Positions 25,929-34,791 of a stretch of 64,000 nucleotides of DNA are shown one piece after another. Made by a program: the position numbers and the translations under genes. The stretch is from Flavobacteriales bacterium (GTDB lineage: Bacteria > Bacteroidota > Bacteroidia > Flavobacteriales_D > Crocinitomicaceae): NCBI GenBank assembly GCA_947462255.1, contig CANHOA010000003.1, forward strand, positions 88,891 through 152,890, given 5' to 3'. Under the pieces are notes generated by a model. The model was given only the letters and a program-made list of their open reading frames with translations, ran no database searches and was not told the origin of the DNA. Position 1 is the first letter of the stretch; each line of letters starts with the position of its first letter.

Positions 25929-27395
25929 CAAACGCTTTTCTAAGGTTACAACCAACAAAACATAAACAAATAGCAGGGTGTTTCCAAGCATTAAAAGCGA
26001 CCAATTAACGTCTTTTAGTGCTACGTTGAAGAATAGGCGAGCTAAAGTAAAAATTAAGAAAAACAAAACTGCCACACCAATGTAAACCGCGAATTTTGTG
26101 GTGTTGTATGGTATTTTGTAGTGTTTTTGTCCTAAGAAATACGAAAGCATCATTTGGAGCGCATAAACAATAAGCGTTGCCCAAGCGCAAGCCATAAAAC
26201 CAAATTTAGGAATAAACAAAACGTTTATACCAATTGTGAATAAGGCCCCAACTATTGCAATATAAGCTCCAAACTTCGTTTTTCCACTGAGCTTATACCA
26301 AATACTTTGATTGATATAAATACCCAAAAACACATTCGCTAATAATAAGATTGGCACAACCTTCAAGCCCTCCCAATATATTTCAGATTGAATAAAATAT
26401 TTAAAAAGGCTGACATTAACACTCACTGCTAGAAATACGAAACAGACTACAGCAATAAATAAATTCATGATTTTTGAATATACCTTATTCCGATCTTCAT
26501 TTTTTAATTGTTCAAAAAAGAATGGTTCTGCGGCATATCGATAGGCTTGCAATAAAATAGTGACTAACATGGCTAATTTATAGCATGCGCTATAAATTCC
26601 CACCTCTGCTTCGGCGGCTTGTAGCGAACCCGGAATCAAGGGGTCGTATAATAGTTGTTTTAGAAGAATCCGGTCAATCGTTTCATTCACAATGCCAGCA
26701 AGCCCGGCAATAACAAGCGGAAAAGAATATGTCAACAATACCTTGACAAGCGCCCAATCAATTTTTAGAACGACTTTTGAAATGATGTCATACACTAAGA
26801 TTATTTTAACTAATGACGCACATAGATTCGCAATTAGAATAAACAAAACCCCTTCTTCAGGCCGCGAAGGGTCAAAAAACCCAAGTAATAAAATAAGGTT
26901 TAAGGAAATATTTACACCGATTGAGATTAATTGTATTATCGTAAACCGAAGCGCTTTTTCTTCGGCCCTAAGACGCGCAAAAGGAATCGATGCTATGGCG
27001 TCAATACAAACAATTGCCCCCAACAAAACGATGTATTCATTATGTCCTTCATACAGCATGAAGTTAGCAAGATCCGCATTAAAATATAGTAATCCGATGT
27101 AGAAGATGATGTTAATTGCCAACACGGAGAGGAAGCTATTCGAGAACACCTTTTCTTTATCATCACTGCTTTGAAGAAACCTTAAGAATGCCGTTTCCAT
27201 TCCAAATGGTAGAAAAACAACAAAAAATGCTACCCAAGAATAAAGCTCTGAAACAACACCATAATCAGATGGATTTGAGAAAACAGCGCTACTGGTGTAT
27301 AAAGGAACCAATAAATAATTAAGCAGTCTACCGACAATACTCGATAAGCCATAGGTGGCTGTTTGCCCTAGAAGTCGCTTAATATTAAGGTTCAT
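25914..27395 (-). CDS. Polysaccharide/oligosaccharide flippase (MOP superfamily, Wzx-like)
   Basis: 493 residues with about 14 hydrophobic segments and the typical Wzx/MATE start NIKRLLGQTATYGLSSIVGRLLNYLLVPLY (quoted in parts: GLSSIVGRLLNYLLVPLYT). It should move lipid-linked saccharides across the inner membrane. Its ATG overlaps the stop of the crotonase gene by one base (TAATG), an odd pairing because no polysaccharide enzymes are adjacent. Single flippases outside polysaccharide clusters are frequent in Bacteroidetes. The substrate is unknown. Confidence 0.85.
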   Translation of the reverse strand: MNLNIKRLLGQTATYGLSSIVGRLLNYLLVPLYTSSAVFSNPSDYGVVSELYSWVAFFVVFLPFGMETAFLRFLQSSDDKEKVFSNSFLSVLAINIIFYIGLLYFNADLANFMLYEGHNEYIVLLGAIVCIDAIASIPFARLRAEEKALRFTIIQLISIGVNISLNLILLLGFFDPSRPEEGVLFILIANLCASLVKIILVYDIISKVVLKIDWALVKVLLTYSFPLVIAGLAGIVNETIDRILLKQLLYDPLIPGSLQAAEAEVGIYSACYKLAMLVTILLQAYRYAAEPFFFEQLKNEDRNKVYSKIMNLFIAVVCFVFLAVSVNVSLFKYFIQSEIYWEGLKVVPILLLANVFLGIYINQSIWYKLSGKTKFGAYIAIVGALFTIGINVLFIPKFGFMACAWATLIVYALQMMLSYFLGQKHYKIPYNTTKFAVYIGVAVLFFLIFTLARLFFNVALKDVNWSLLMLGNTLLFVYVLLVVTLEKRLLKRG

Positions 27396-28171
27396 TATTT
27401 CCTAAAACCGGGTTTTTCTTTTGCTATAAAGGCACTTGTTCCTATTTTAAAATCTTCTGTTCCAAAACACTTTCCAAACGCTTCAATTTCTATTTCATAG
27501 CCATTAACGCCAGTTTTAAAGCCCGCATTTATTGCTAAAATAGCTGAAGCAATGGCAGAGCCTGAATTTTTCATTATTTTTTTTGCGAGATCATGCGACT
27601 TATTAAGTAATTCTTCAGGCGCGACAATATGATTAACTAGGCCGATGCGCCAGGCTTCTTCCGCAGAAATCATCCCAGCGGTAAAAACAAGTTCGTTAGC
27701 ACGTCCTTTTCCTACGAGTTGGGCTAAGCGTTGCGTGCCGCCATATCCTGGAATTAGTCCCAAAGAAACTTCTGGCAATCCAAACAATGCGCCTGTAGCC
27801 GCTACGCGAAGATGACATGCCATAGCAAGCTCTAATCCACCACCCAATGCATACCCATTTATTACAGCAATAACCGGCTTTGATAAATTTTCAATTAAAT
27901 TAAACAGCGATTCTTGACCAGAATAAGCTAGCTCGCCTCCCTGTGCAATTGAAAACGGTACAAATTCTTTAATGTCGGCTCCAGCCACAAAAGATTTTTC
28001 ACCTTGTCCTGTAAGTAATATAACGCCAATTGCTTGATCCTCATCAGCCACCCTAAAGGCCATACTTAATTCTGAAATCGTCTCTTTGTTTAAGGCATTG
28101 AGCTGCGCAGGACGATTAATTGTTATGGTTTGAATACCATTTTCGCTCGTAATTAATAAATGTTGATACAT
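27395..28171 (-). CDS. Enoyl-CoA hydratase/isomerase (crotonase family)
   Basis: 258 residues from ATG 28171. The open frame runs 46 codons further upstream, but that part has no crotonase similarity and lies in AT-rich intergenic DNA. Family features are all present: the oxyanion-hole segment AGADIKEF, GYALGGGLELAMACHLR with the first catalytic Glu, and GLPEVSLGLIPGYGGTQRL with the second. Two Glu residues indicate a true hydratase (2-enoyl-CoA to 3-hydroxyacyl-CoA) as in beta-oxidation. It is coupled to the flippase gene downstream. A one-mismatch -7 box (TAACTTTA) lies upstream. Confidence 0.9.
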   Translation of the reverse strand: MYQHLLITSENGIQTITINRPAQLNALNKETISELSMAFRVADEDQAIGVILLTGQGEKSFVAGADIKEFVPFSIAQGGELAYSGQESLFNLIENLSKPVIAVINGYALGGGLELAMACHLRVAATGALFGLPEVSLGLIPGYGGTQRLAQLVGKGRANELVFTAGMISAEEAWRIGLVNHIVAPEELLNKSHDLAKKIMKNSGSAIASAILAINAGFKTGVNGYEIEIEAFGKCFGTEDFKIGTSAFIAKEKPGFRK

Positions 28172-28387
28172 CTTGCTTTTTTTAGATGGGATAAAGTTAC
28201 TATTTTTTTTAAGCCCTAAAACCTTGTTAAACTTAGTGTTTTTTAATTCTTGGGGATTGTTTACCCGACAGCAACATATTGAAAGAAGTGATCCGTTAAG
28301 TGAAAACAAATAAATAAGTTACAATGTCTCGTTCTTTCGGATTGGGGCTTTATATTGCTTTGTTTAAAAAGCAGTTAAGAAATATGT

Positions 28388-28395
28388 TATTTTTG
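28388..28395 (+). promoter_or_regulatory. -7 box (TATTTTTG) for a T9SS cargo gene
   Basis: TATTTTTG is an exact TAnnTTTG, 51 bases before the ATG at 28447. The nearest TTG is 25 bases upstream, slightly further than usual. Confidence 0.45.
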
Positions 28396-28446
28396 TTTTT
28401 TTTCAATAACCACAGATTATAATTACACTTTTTAAATGAATTAAAT

Positions 28447-29550
28447 ATGTTTCAAATATTTAAGGTGACGGCTTTACTACTATTAATTTCTAATGTTTTT
28501 TTTACTAATGCCCAGTCATCAGGTTTTAATAACACTTTCGTAATTTTATCTATCAATGGAGGCAGCAACGTTTATTATGATTTAAATGCAGCAACGGGTA
28601 ATTTGGATTTTCAAAACGCAAACTTGGGCACCTTTAATGTGTCATCAAATACTTTAGTTTTAAAAGGAGCCGAACACAACGTATGGAAATGTGGGGGTTG
28701 TGATTTAACATCGACTACAATTCATTACAGAGTATACCCAACAAATGGTAGTCCAGGAAATTTTAGTGCCATAAGTTTACCATGGACTTCAGGGTTTAAC
28801 AATGGTTGCGGCGGTCAAGACCAAATGTGGTCGGCATGGGGCAATAACATTAATTTATTATCTGGATTGAATTCCGGTTCATACTACTTAGAGGTTTACA
28901 GTTCCTCTTCGGTTACATGCGCTGGGGGCACAGTATATGCATCCAACGGGGGGGCAAATTATATCTCAACGTTTACAGTGTCTGGCCAATCCTTGCCGGT
29001 AGAGTTGTTGAGTTTTAATGGCAATTGCTACGAAGGTCAAGTGAACCTTGAGTGGCAAACTGCCAGTGAGCACAATAGTGATTATTTCGAAGTTAAAAAA
29101 TCACGTGACGGCATTAACTGGCAGTTGTTAACTACGGTTCCATCTGCGGGAAACAGTGTTGAATTATTGAATTATTCAGCAGTAGATGACCATCCAGGTG
29201 AGGGAAATAACTACTATCGCTTGAAACAAATAGATATTGATGGAGCCACAAAAACGTATGATGTAATCAATGCGAATTGTTCAGGTGCCACGAAAGGCTT
29301 CTTCTCAGCGTATCCAAACCCAAGTACGGGAGCTTTTCAAGTGATCTTGAATGATAAGCATTTGGTAGGATCAGGAATTTTAAGCGTGAAAGACACGAAA
29401 GGCGCAGTGATTCTCAACCGAACGATTGAAATAAAACCAGGGATCAACATATTGATTTTAACAGACTTGAACTTAGAGCCAGGAGTTTATTTCATACAAA
29501 TAGTGAACGGTGAGCGTGCAACCGACGTCTTAAAAGAAATGATCCGCTAA
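28447..29550 (+). CDS. Secreted protein with type A T9SS sorting domain, unknown N-terminal domain
   Basis: 367 residues. A signal peptide (ending FTNAQ) precedes a Cys-containing beta-rich domain of about 160 residues (WKCGGCDLTSTTIHYRV, NNGCGGQDQMWSAWG) that I do not recognise. A linker-type domain follows (LPVELLSFNGNCYEGQVNLEW, YRLKQIDIDG), a segment very common before sorting domains in Bacteroidetes. From about residue 285, SAYPNPSTGAFQV to DVLKEMIR is the T9SS sorting domain. It is monocistronic. The four Cys pairs in the first domain suggest disulfides outside the cell. The function is unknown. Confidence 0.78.
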   Translation: MFQIFKVTALLLLISNVFFTNAQSSGFNNTFVILSINGGSNVYYDLNAATGNLDFQNANLGTFNVSSNTLVLKGAEHNVWKCGGCDLTSTTIHYRVYPTNGSPGNFSAISLPWTSGFNNGCGGQDQMWSAWGNNINLLSGLNSGSYYLEVYSSSSVTCAGGTVYASNGGANYISTFTVSGQSLPVELLSFNGNCYEGQVNLEWQTASEHNSDYFEVKKSRDGINWQLLTTVPSAGNSVELLNYSAVDDHPGEGNNYYRLKQIDIDGATKTYDVINANCSGATKGFFSAYPNPSTGAFQVILNDKHLVGSGILSVKDTKGAVILNRTIEIKPGINILILTDLNLEPGVYFIQIVNGERATDVLKEMIR

Positions 29551-29811
29551 GAGAAATCAAATAAACTGGATGAAATCCTTCGTCCAAAAGAGCGGCCCCG
29601 GGGACTCTATTAAAAAGGGCAATAAACCTTTGTTTTTCAAATGATTGAGAGTCTAAATAAAATAGATATCCGACAACAAACGAATAATAATCGAAAGTAA
29701 ACGAAAACTAACCGAATCTAATTTGACTTTGCACGAACCTTTGCACCGTTGATATCAGACAATGGCGTTTGAAACAACACAATTAACAAACTATTTTAAA
29801 TAAAATAAACA

Positions 29812-30165
29812 ATGAATGCATTAAAAAACAAGGTTAATTTAATTGGCCGCTTAGGAGCACAACCCGAAGTAGTAACGTTTGATTCAGGCAAGACACTTGC
29901 CCGATTCACCATGGCCACTAACGAGAATTACAAAGATAAAAATGGTGAATGGAAAGAGACCACACAGTGGCACACGATCAATACCTGGGGAAAAACAGCC
30001 GAAAGAGTTAAAGAAAAACTTAATAAGGGGCAGGAAATAATTTTAGAAGGAAAGCTTGTAAATCAGTCATACGAAACGACCACAGGTGAAAAGCGATTTT
30101 CAACAGTTATTGAAGCGACCGAGTTTTTGGTAATCAGCGAAAAAAAAGAATCAATTAAAAAATAA
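29812..30165 (+). CDS. ssb: Single-stranded DNA-binding protein paralog 1 (no acidic tail)
   Basis: 117 residues forming one OB fold: NKVNLIGRLGAQPEV, RFTMATNENYKDKNGEW and TQWHTINTWGKTAE, with the aromatic residue of the WH motif present. The C-terminus ends in a basic run (EKKESIKK) instead of the acidic DDDxPF-type tip through which housekeeping SSB recruits repair and replication partners. It is the first of three tandem ssb genes and keeps the most typical OB-fold residues. A weak -7-like AACCTTTG lies 68 bases upstream. Confidence 0.88.
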   Translation: MNALKNKVNLIGRLGAQPEVVTFDSGKTLARFTMATNENYKDKNGEWKETTQWHTINTWGKTAERVKEKLNKGQEIILEGKLVNQSYETTTGEKRFSTVIEATEFLVISEKKESIKK

Positions 30166-30183
30166 ATTCTAAATCATACGTTA

Positions 30184-30495
30184 ATGAATCACGTGAATTT
30201 AATCGGAAAAATGGGTTCTTCCCCAAAAATTGCTAAATCAGAAACCGGACGACAAGTCGCCCGGTTTTTATTAGCAACTAGTGAACACATTTGCGATAGC
30301 AAGGGAAAAATCGTTGCCATAAACATAAACCACAGAATAACGGCTTGGGGCAGATGGGTTCCTTTCATTGAAGAATATGGCATTAAAGGCACACGCTTAG
30401 CCATAGAAGGACGCTTAATAAATCGGGTTTGTCAAACCCAAGGAGTTGAAGCATGCATCACAGAGGTAGAGGTAAATGACCTTATCATCATGTAA
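30184..30495 (+). CDS. Divergent SSB paralog 2, missing the conserved Trp
   Basis: 103 residues, the shortest and most divergent of the ssb triplet. The OB-fold framework is clear (MNHVNLIGKMGSSPKI, RFLLATSEH, ITAWGRWVPFIEEYG, EGRLINR), but the segment that reads QWH in its neighbours reads INH, so the DNA-stacking Trp is lost. It has no C-terminal tail. It starts 18 bases after paralog 1, so it is cotranscribed. It may bind DNA weakly, act as a hetero-oligomer partner, or be decaying. Confidence 0.78.
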   Translation: MNHVNLIGKMGSSPKIAKSETGRQVARFLLATSEHICDSKGKIVAININHRITAWGRWVPFIEEYGIKGTRLAIEGRLINRVCQTQGVEACITEVEVNDLIIM

Positions 30496-30513
30496 TATAA
30501 ACTAATCTAACGA

Positions 30514-30559
30514 GGACCGGCTTTCAACGGCGCCGCAATGATCACGGATTTGCCGGTCC
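30514..30559 (+). other. GC-rich stem-loop between ssb paralogs 2 and 3
   Basis: GGACCGGC (30514-30521) pairs with GCCGGTCC (30552-30559) around a 30-base loop that itself contains the palindrome CGGCGCCG. It is markedly GC-rich for this DNA. With no T run it is not a classical terminator, and it may be an mRNA processing or stability element between the two genes. Confidence 0.45.
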
Positions 30560-30597
30560 CACTATATATAAATACAATTAAATATAATAAACAACTC

Positions 30598-30924
30598 ATG
30601 AATACAATTAGAAATTATGTTACTCTGGTGGGCAGTATTGGCACCCCAGCAAAAATAACCAAATACGAAGATGGCAAATCAGTTGCCAGATTTAGTTTAG
30701 CGACTCAAAAAGTGGCTCGAAATAACGACGGAAAATATACCGCAAAAATCCAATGGCATCGAATATATGCATGGGGAAATTTAGCGGGATTCATTGAGGA
30801 ATATGCTGAAAAAGGCAAAAAAGTAGCCATCCATGGCCGCCTAGTAAATAGAAGCTATATTACCGATCAAGGGAAAAAGAGAAGTATGACCGAGGTGGAA
30901 CTCCGCCAGATTATAGGTCTTTAA
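30598..30924 (+). CDS. Single-stranded DNA-binding protein paralog 3 (no acidic tail)
   Basis: 108 residues from ATG 30598. The frame is open from 30538, but that extension covers the GC-rich hairpin and has no SSB similarity. OB-fold landmarks are YVTLVGSIGTPAKI, ARFSLATQK, IQWHRIYAWG (Trp present) and GRLVNRSY. It shares with paralog 2 the segment FIEEY that paralog 1 lacks, so these two probably diverged after a second duplication. No acidic C-terminal tip is present. A strong terminator follows 18 bases after the stop. Confidence 0.85.
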   Translation: MNTIRNYVTLVGSIGTPAKITKYEDGKSVARFSLATQKVARNNDGKYTAKIQWHRIYAWGNLAGFIEEYAEKGKKVAIHGRLVNRSYITDQGKKRSMTEVELRQIIGL

Positions 30925-30942
30925 TTTCCGTTTAATTAACAG

Positions 30943-30968
30943 AAAAGCAGCTTAGGCTGCTTTTTTTT
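30943..30968 (+). terminator. Rho-independent terminator of the ssb cluster
   Basis: AAAAGCAGC (30943-30951) pairs with GCTGCTTTT (30956-30964) over a TTAG loop, ending in a T-rich run. The A-flanked stem also makes it usable for the convergent barrel operon. Confidence 0.85.
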
Positions 30969-31018
30969 ATGCCAAAAATTCATGTTTCTTTTTCCCCGCT
31001 AAAATGTAAAACTGTTTT

Positions 31019-32470
31019 TTAGTAATTTCTATAATCATTCCATAATTGCGACCGTATACCAATAAGGGGTAAATATTGAATAGCGTATAGGCTTGAATTT
31101 CCTTGACTTTTTAGATCATAACGCAATGCAAATTCAACAAAGCCATTGATTGCACCTTTCTCCATAATTTGGTAATTAAACTGAATGTTTAAGCGAAAAA
31201 AATGTTGCTTACTGCCCTGTCCAATAAAAGTCCCAAAATCGTAAGGCCTTAAGGTATAGGCTTCATAAATTTGGCTTCCATAACTATAATTATCTTTATC
31301 GCCACCCACCAATCCGTATGAGGCAACTAATTTACCCAAGCATTTGTTTTTTTGCCATTTAAACTCACCAAGAATTTCAGCAAAATTAGCCCCTAGGGGA
31401 TGACTTAATGTACTGTTGGAGTTCCCGTAATTTAGAAGAGGGCTTAAGTGTGAATAGGTGTAAGGCCTTACAGCATTGCATTCCACACGATAGAAAAACG
31501 TGTTAGCGCCTTTTCCTAACCAACCTTTTATACCGATTTGCCCACCTATTTTATTTGCCCACCAGCCTGATTTTTTTCGTATTTCAGACAACAGAAAATC
31601 ATCTACTATAAACTGTGTATACATTCGATGCTTTTTATATTTAAGGGTAAACCCCCCGCCCAATAAAACGTTATCAGAGGAGCCAACAGCATACTCCTGT
31701 GGCCGATAAAAAACAAAGGGATTCAAGTATTCTGGATCCAAGCCACGTTGAAGCAAAGTGTCCTTCGCTTGAAAAATGACAGATTCGAACAGATTGACGT
31801 TAAGCCATTTTGTTGCGTTCCAACTTAGAAAATGACTTGAAGCAAACTTTAATCGCGTTTTGTTTTGATATTGCTCTGTCAGCCCCTGATATAGTATTGT
31901 ATATTCAAGATGCCAAAAATGAGTTTGCATTCTACCAAAAGCATAGGGTTTACCGTAGTCACTTAAAAACAAAGACCGACACCCTTCTCCAATAAAATTT
32001 TTATCCAGGCCTAGTTGGAAGTTGAAATATTTGTGAGGTTGAAAGGCAATTCTTCCCATTGGCGAAACGCCCACGATAGAATTTGGCTGGTCGTTATATT
32101 CTTGATAAGGCACTTTAAATAAATTATCAGTTTGTTCTAAATAAGTAATTCCTCCAATACGATAATACCAACTTTTATGTGGTTGACCCTCTATAAAACC
32201 ACCGCCACCAAATCGATAGTTTAAGGTATTATTATACTGAAAAGCAAGGTCTAGAATGGGAATAATTTGCGTTTGTTTACCTATTTGAAACCCGTTTTTC
32301 GCAATATTTAATTGAATACTAGGGCGAAAGTTGTCATGTCGTGTTAATTCGGCTGTTTTTAAGCTATCGTTTGGCCGCGGTTCAATTAACCAATCTACCG
32401 CAATTTGTGCCCTTGAGATGGTACAGATACAGCATATAAAAACCGATAAAAGGCCCGCTTTAATAATCAT
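31019..32470 (-). CDS. Wzi/RemB-like outer-membrane barrel protein (copy 2)
   Basis: 483 residues with a signal peptide (ending ISRAQ) and barrel-type alternation rich in Tyr, Phe and Gly. The segment DKNFIGEGCRSLFLSDYG matches the signature shared by capsule-assembly Wzi-like and gliding-associated RemB-like proteins. The neighbouring 507-residue protein carries the same signature, so the two are paralogs. The start overlaps that gene by 11 bases. A role in surface polysaccharide attachment or gliding is inferred from the family only. Confidence 0.7.
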   Translation of the reverse strand: MIIKAGLLSVFICCICTISRAQIAVDWLIEPRPNDSLKTAELTRHDNFRPSIQLNIAKNGFQIGKQTQIIPILDLAFQYNNTLNYRFGGGGFIEGQPHKSWYYRIGGITYLEQTDNLFKVPYQEYNDQPNSIVGVSPMGRIAFQPHKYFNFQLGLDKNFIGEGCRSLFLSDYGKPYAFGRMQTHFWHLEYTILYQGLTEQYQNKTRLKFASSHFLSWNATKWLNVNLFESVIFQAKDTLLQRGLDPEYLNPFVFYRPQEYAVGSSDNVLLGGGFTLKYKKHRMYTQFIVDDFLLSEIRKKSGWWANKIGGQIGIKGWLGKGANTFFYRVECNAVRPYTYSHLSPLLNYGNSNSTLSHPLGANFAEILGEFKWQKNKCLGKLVASYGLVGGDKDNYSYGSQIYEAYTLRPYDFGTFIGQGSKQHFFRLNIQFNYQIMEKGAINGFVEFALRYDLKSQGNSSLYAIQYLPLIGIRSQLWNDYRNY

Positions 32471-33983
32471 TGTAATGGTTAATTAAACTTGTTCGTATAC
32501 CCACATTAAGGAGTAGATTTTTTTGATCAGTGGAAGGAGAATTAAATCGATACGTTAAAGTAGAAAAGACACTTAAATTAAGTTTTTTATTAATTTGATA
32601 AGAGAGTTCTGCTTGTTCAAGTGCCAGCCAATTATTATCAGGGGTACTATACTTCGTTATTGGTAATAGCGAATTTTTTTGATGATCGATCAATTGATAT
32701 ACAATTGATTTTCCTTCCGCGGAAAAGCATTTCCACCGCCAATTTATTCGCACTATTAATTCTCTGAACCCATTTCCTTTTGTATGAGCCAAGGGTAAAT
32801 TATACTGCGAATAAGAAAGAAATTGAGCGGGTGCTTGATACATGTGACTTGACACTTGATTATATTCCAACTGCATGAAAAGTGTTTGTAATCCAAATAA
32901 TTCATATGAACGACAACCGAGTTGAAAAGCGGTCTCTACTTTCTGCCCAGACGCAAATGCTGCTTGTCCATAAAGCCGGATTTTGGAATTAATCACCCAG
33001 TTGAAATTCAAGCCTGTAATTGCATAGGAGATACTATCTGACACAAGGTGTGCTAAAAATGGGACGGGACTGTAATACAATGGATTTAAGGCACTTGTTT
33101 TTATTGAATCCCCTTTTGCCCAAATGGCCCCATCAAACAAACTAATTGTCAAGCGGCTAGTTGCCGCAAAACTAATGTAATTTACAGCAAGCCCTTTAGG
33201 CTGGTAATATCCTTCCACGGTCGTATAGTTTGGTTTACGCACTAAATTTAATAAGCGACTTCGCAAGTAATTAAACGTCCAACGTGGCAAAAATTGATAG
33301 TCAACCCGGACATATGGTGAGCCAACAGCATTATCAGAAAGCAATAGAGACCGGTATCCCGCGCCAATAAATTGCTGATTATTACCCGCCATTACAGTAA
33401 TATTTTTAGTAGCTCGAAAGACAAAGTTTCCAATTGCGTAGCCATAATCAAAACCGCCATTTTTAAATGGTTTGGTCCTTGCGGCGCCAGGGACAACCGC
33501 GTTTTGAACATTGTATTGATTGTTCGCTGTGGGATAAATTTCGCCATGCTCACTCATGTAGGAACTTTCGTAAGAACTAAACCGCGCTTGATTTTCATAG
33601 AAAGATGTCGAAAATGAAAACCGAGGAGTGATGTCACCTAAAATAATTAAGCCACGGCTGTTTTGATATAAAGATTGATTATTTGAATCAAGGAAGTCGC
33701 ATCCCAATGAAAAATGACAAAGCGGTGAAATTTCCAATTTAAAATCTCCCCCCTTTACTTTGATGAGGTGCTCGTCTCTAAATCTTTTCGTTTTATTGGG
33801 GAGTACAGTATCGTAACAATTCCAAGAGGGTTTGATGGTGGACTTGCTTATTGGGAGAAATGATGCGCTTGTATTTTTTTTATAGAGTTGGTCTTTAAAA
33901 TAAGTTCCAATTGGCTCCAATTGACTCTGCCCATTGGCCCATTGGCAAATTAAAATAAATAATAAAACAATTTTAGAATTCAT
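32460..33983 (-). CDS. Wzi/RemB-like outer-membrane barrel protein (copy 1)
   Basis: 507 residues with a signal peptide (ending WANGQ) and a beta-barrel pattern. The signature segment is NNQQFIGAGYRSLLLSDNA, followed by RVDYQFLPRWTFNYL. The ATG overlaps the cysQ stop by four bases, so this gene, copy 2 and cysQ are one translation-coupled string. Tandem barrels could form a hetero-complex. The closest named families I recognise are Wzi (capsule anchoring) and RemB (gliding motility). Confidence 0.7.
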   Translation of the reverse strand: MNSKIVLLFILICQWANGQSQLEPIGTYFKDQLYKKNTSASFLPISKSTIKPSWNCYDTVLPNKTKRFRDEHLIKVKGGDFKLEISPLCHFSLGCDFLDSNNQSLYQNSRGLIILGDITPRFSFSTSFYENQARFSSYESSYMSEHGEIYPTANNQYNVQNAVVPGAARTKPFKNGGFDYGYAIGNFVFRATKNITVMAGNNQQFIGAGYRSLLLSDNAVGSPYVRVDYQFLPRWTFNYLRSRLLNLVRKPNYTTVEGYYQPKGLAVNYISFAATSRLTISLFDGAIWAKGDSIKTSALNPLYYSPVPFLAHLVSDSISYAITGLNFNWVINSKIRLYGQAAFASGQKVETAFQLGCRSYELFGLQTLFMQLEYNQVSSHMYQAPAQFLSYSQYNLPLAHTKGNGFRELIVRINWRWKCFSAEGKSIVYQLIDHQKNSLLPITKYSTPDNNWLALEQAELSYQINKKLNLSVFSTLTYRFNSPSTDQKNLLLNVGIRTSLINHYNDY

Positions 33984-34786
33984 TTATAATTAGCAATAAA
34001 ACCCTTTGTTTTTGCTATAAAAAAAGGATTAGTAAGGTCTTCTTTGTTATATTGCAACCGTGTTCCATCAAGCGCATTAGTAACCTCCCCGCCTAAAGCC
34101 TCTATTATTGCTTGACCAGCAGCAATATCCCATTCCATGGTTGGTGCAAAGCGAGGATAAACATCTGCGGTTCCATTAGCAAGATCAAAAAACTTTAAAG
34201 ACGAACCCTTCGAAAGATACTCAGGGTCTTTCGTTATTAGCATTATATCTTCAAAGAATTTTTTTCCTAATTCAGAAGGGTGGCTTCTTGATCCAATAAC
34301 AATTAGTGGATGATTAATACCATCTCCTCCAGGTATATGTTTCCATTTTGAGGCTTCGCTGATATCGCTATAAGAACAGGAATAAACCCCTATTTCTTTT
34401 CCTCCAAATAGTATTTCTTCATATACGGGAGATGCAATAAGTCCAAAAACAGGGTAACTTCCTTCAATAAAGGCGATATTAACGGCAAACTCACCATTTT
34501 TTTTCACAAATTCTTTAGTGCCATCAAGCGGATCGACACACCAAAAACTTGCCCATTCCTTTCTTTCCTGGTATTTTGTATTAATTGTTTCTTCGCTGGT
34601 AATTGGAAAGCCTAGGGGCTCTAAATGGTCATGAATTATTTTTGAAGAAGCTAAGTCTGCATTGGTTAGTGGAGAACCATCTTCTTTGTATTCAAGATTA
34701 ATTACATCAATATAAATGCGCATGATTTCTTTCGAGGCTACAATTGCGGCATGAATTGCGCTTAGATATTTTGCTTCGATCAACAA
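33980..34786 (-). CDS. cysQ: 3'(2'),5'-bisphosphate nucleotidase CysQ
   Basis: 268 residues of the inositol monophosphatase family. The metal-binding set is visible: E65/E66 in SEETINT, D85-PLD88-GT in CVDPLDGTKEF, and the later MEWDIAAGQA. CysQ removes the 3' phosphate of PAP, the toxic by-product of sulfate activation and sulfotransfer. The start is unusual: two consecutive TTG codons (34786 and 34783) and no ATG until residue 22, which would delete the conserved first helix. A TTG start is therefore accepted. It follows scoB by five bases. Confidence 0.88.
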   Translation of the reverse strand: MLIEAKYLSAIHAAIVASKEIMRIYIDVINLEYKEDGSPLTNADLASSKIIHDHLEPLGFPITSEETINTKYQERKEWASFWCVDPLDGTKEFVKKNGEFAVNIAFIEGSYPVFGLIASPVYEEILFGGKEIGVYSCSYSDISEASKWKHIPGGDGINHPLIVIGSRSHPSELGKKFFEDIMLITKDPEYLSKGSSLKFFDLANGTADVYPRFAPTMEWDIAAGQAIIEALGGEVTNALDGTRLQYNKEDLTNPFFIAKTKGFIANYK

Positions 34787-34791
34787 AGGGT

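Noticed and set aside
29736-29743. Promoter for the ssb cluster (AACCTTTG)
   Set aside because: First base of the -7 box does not match and no TTG sits at a proper distance; kept only as a note in the ssb entry.
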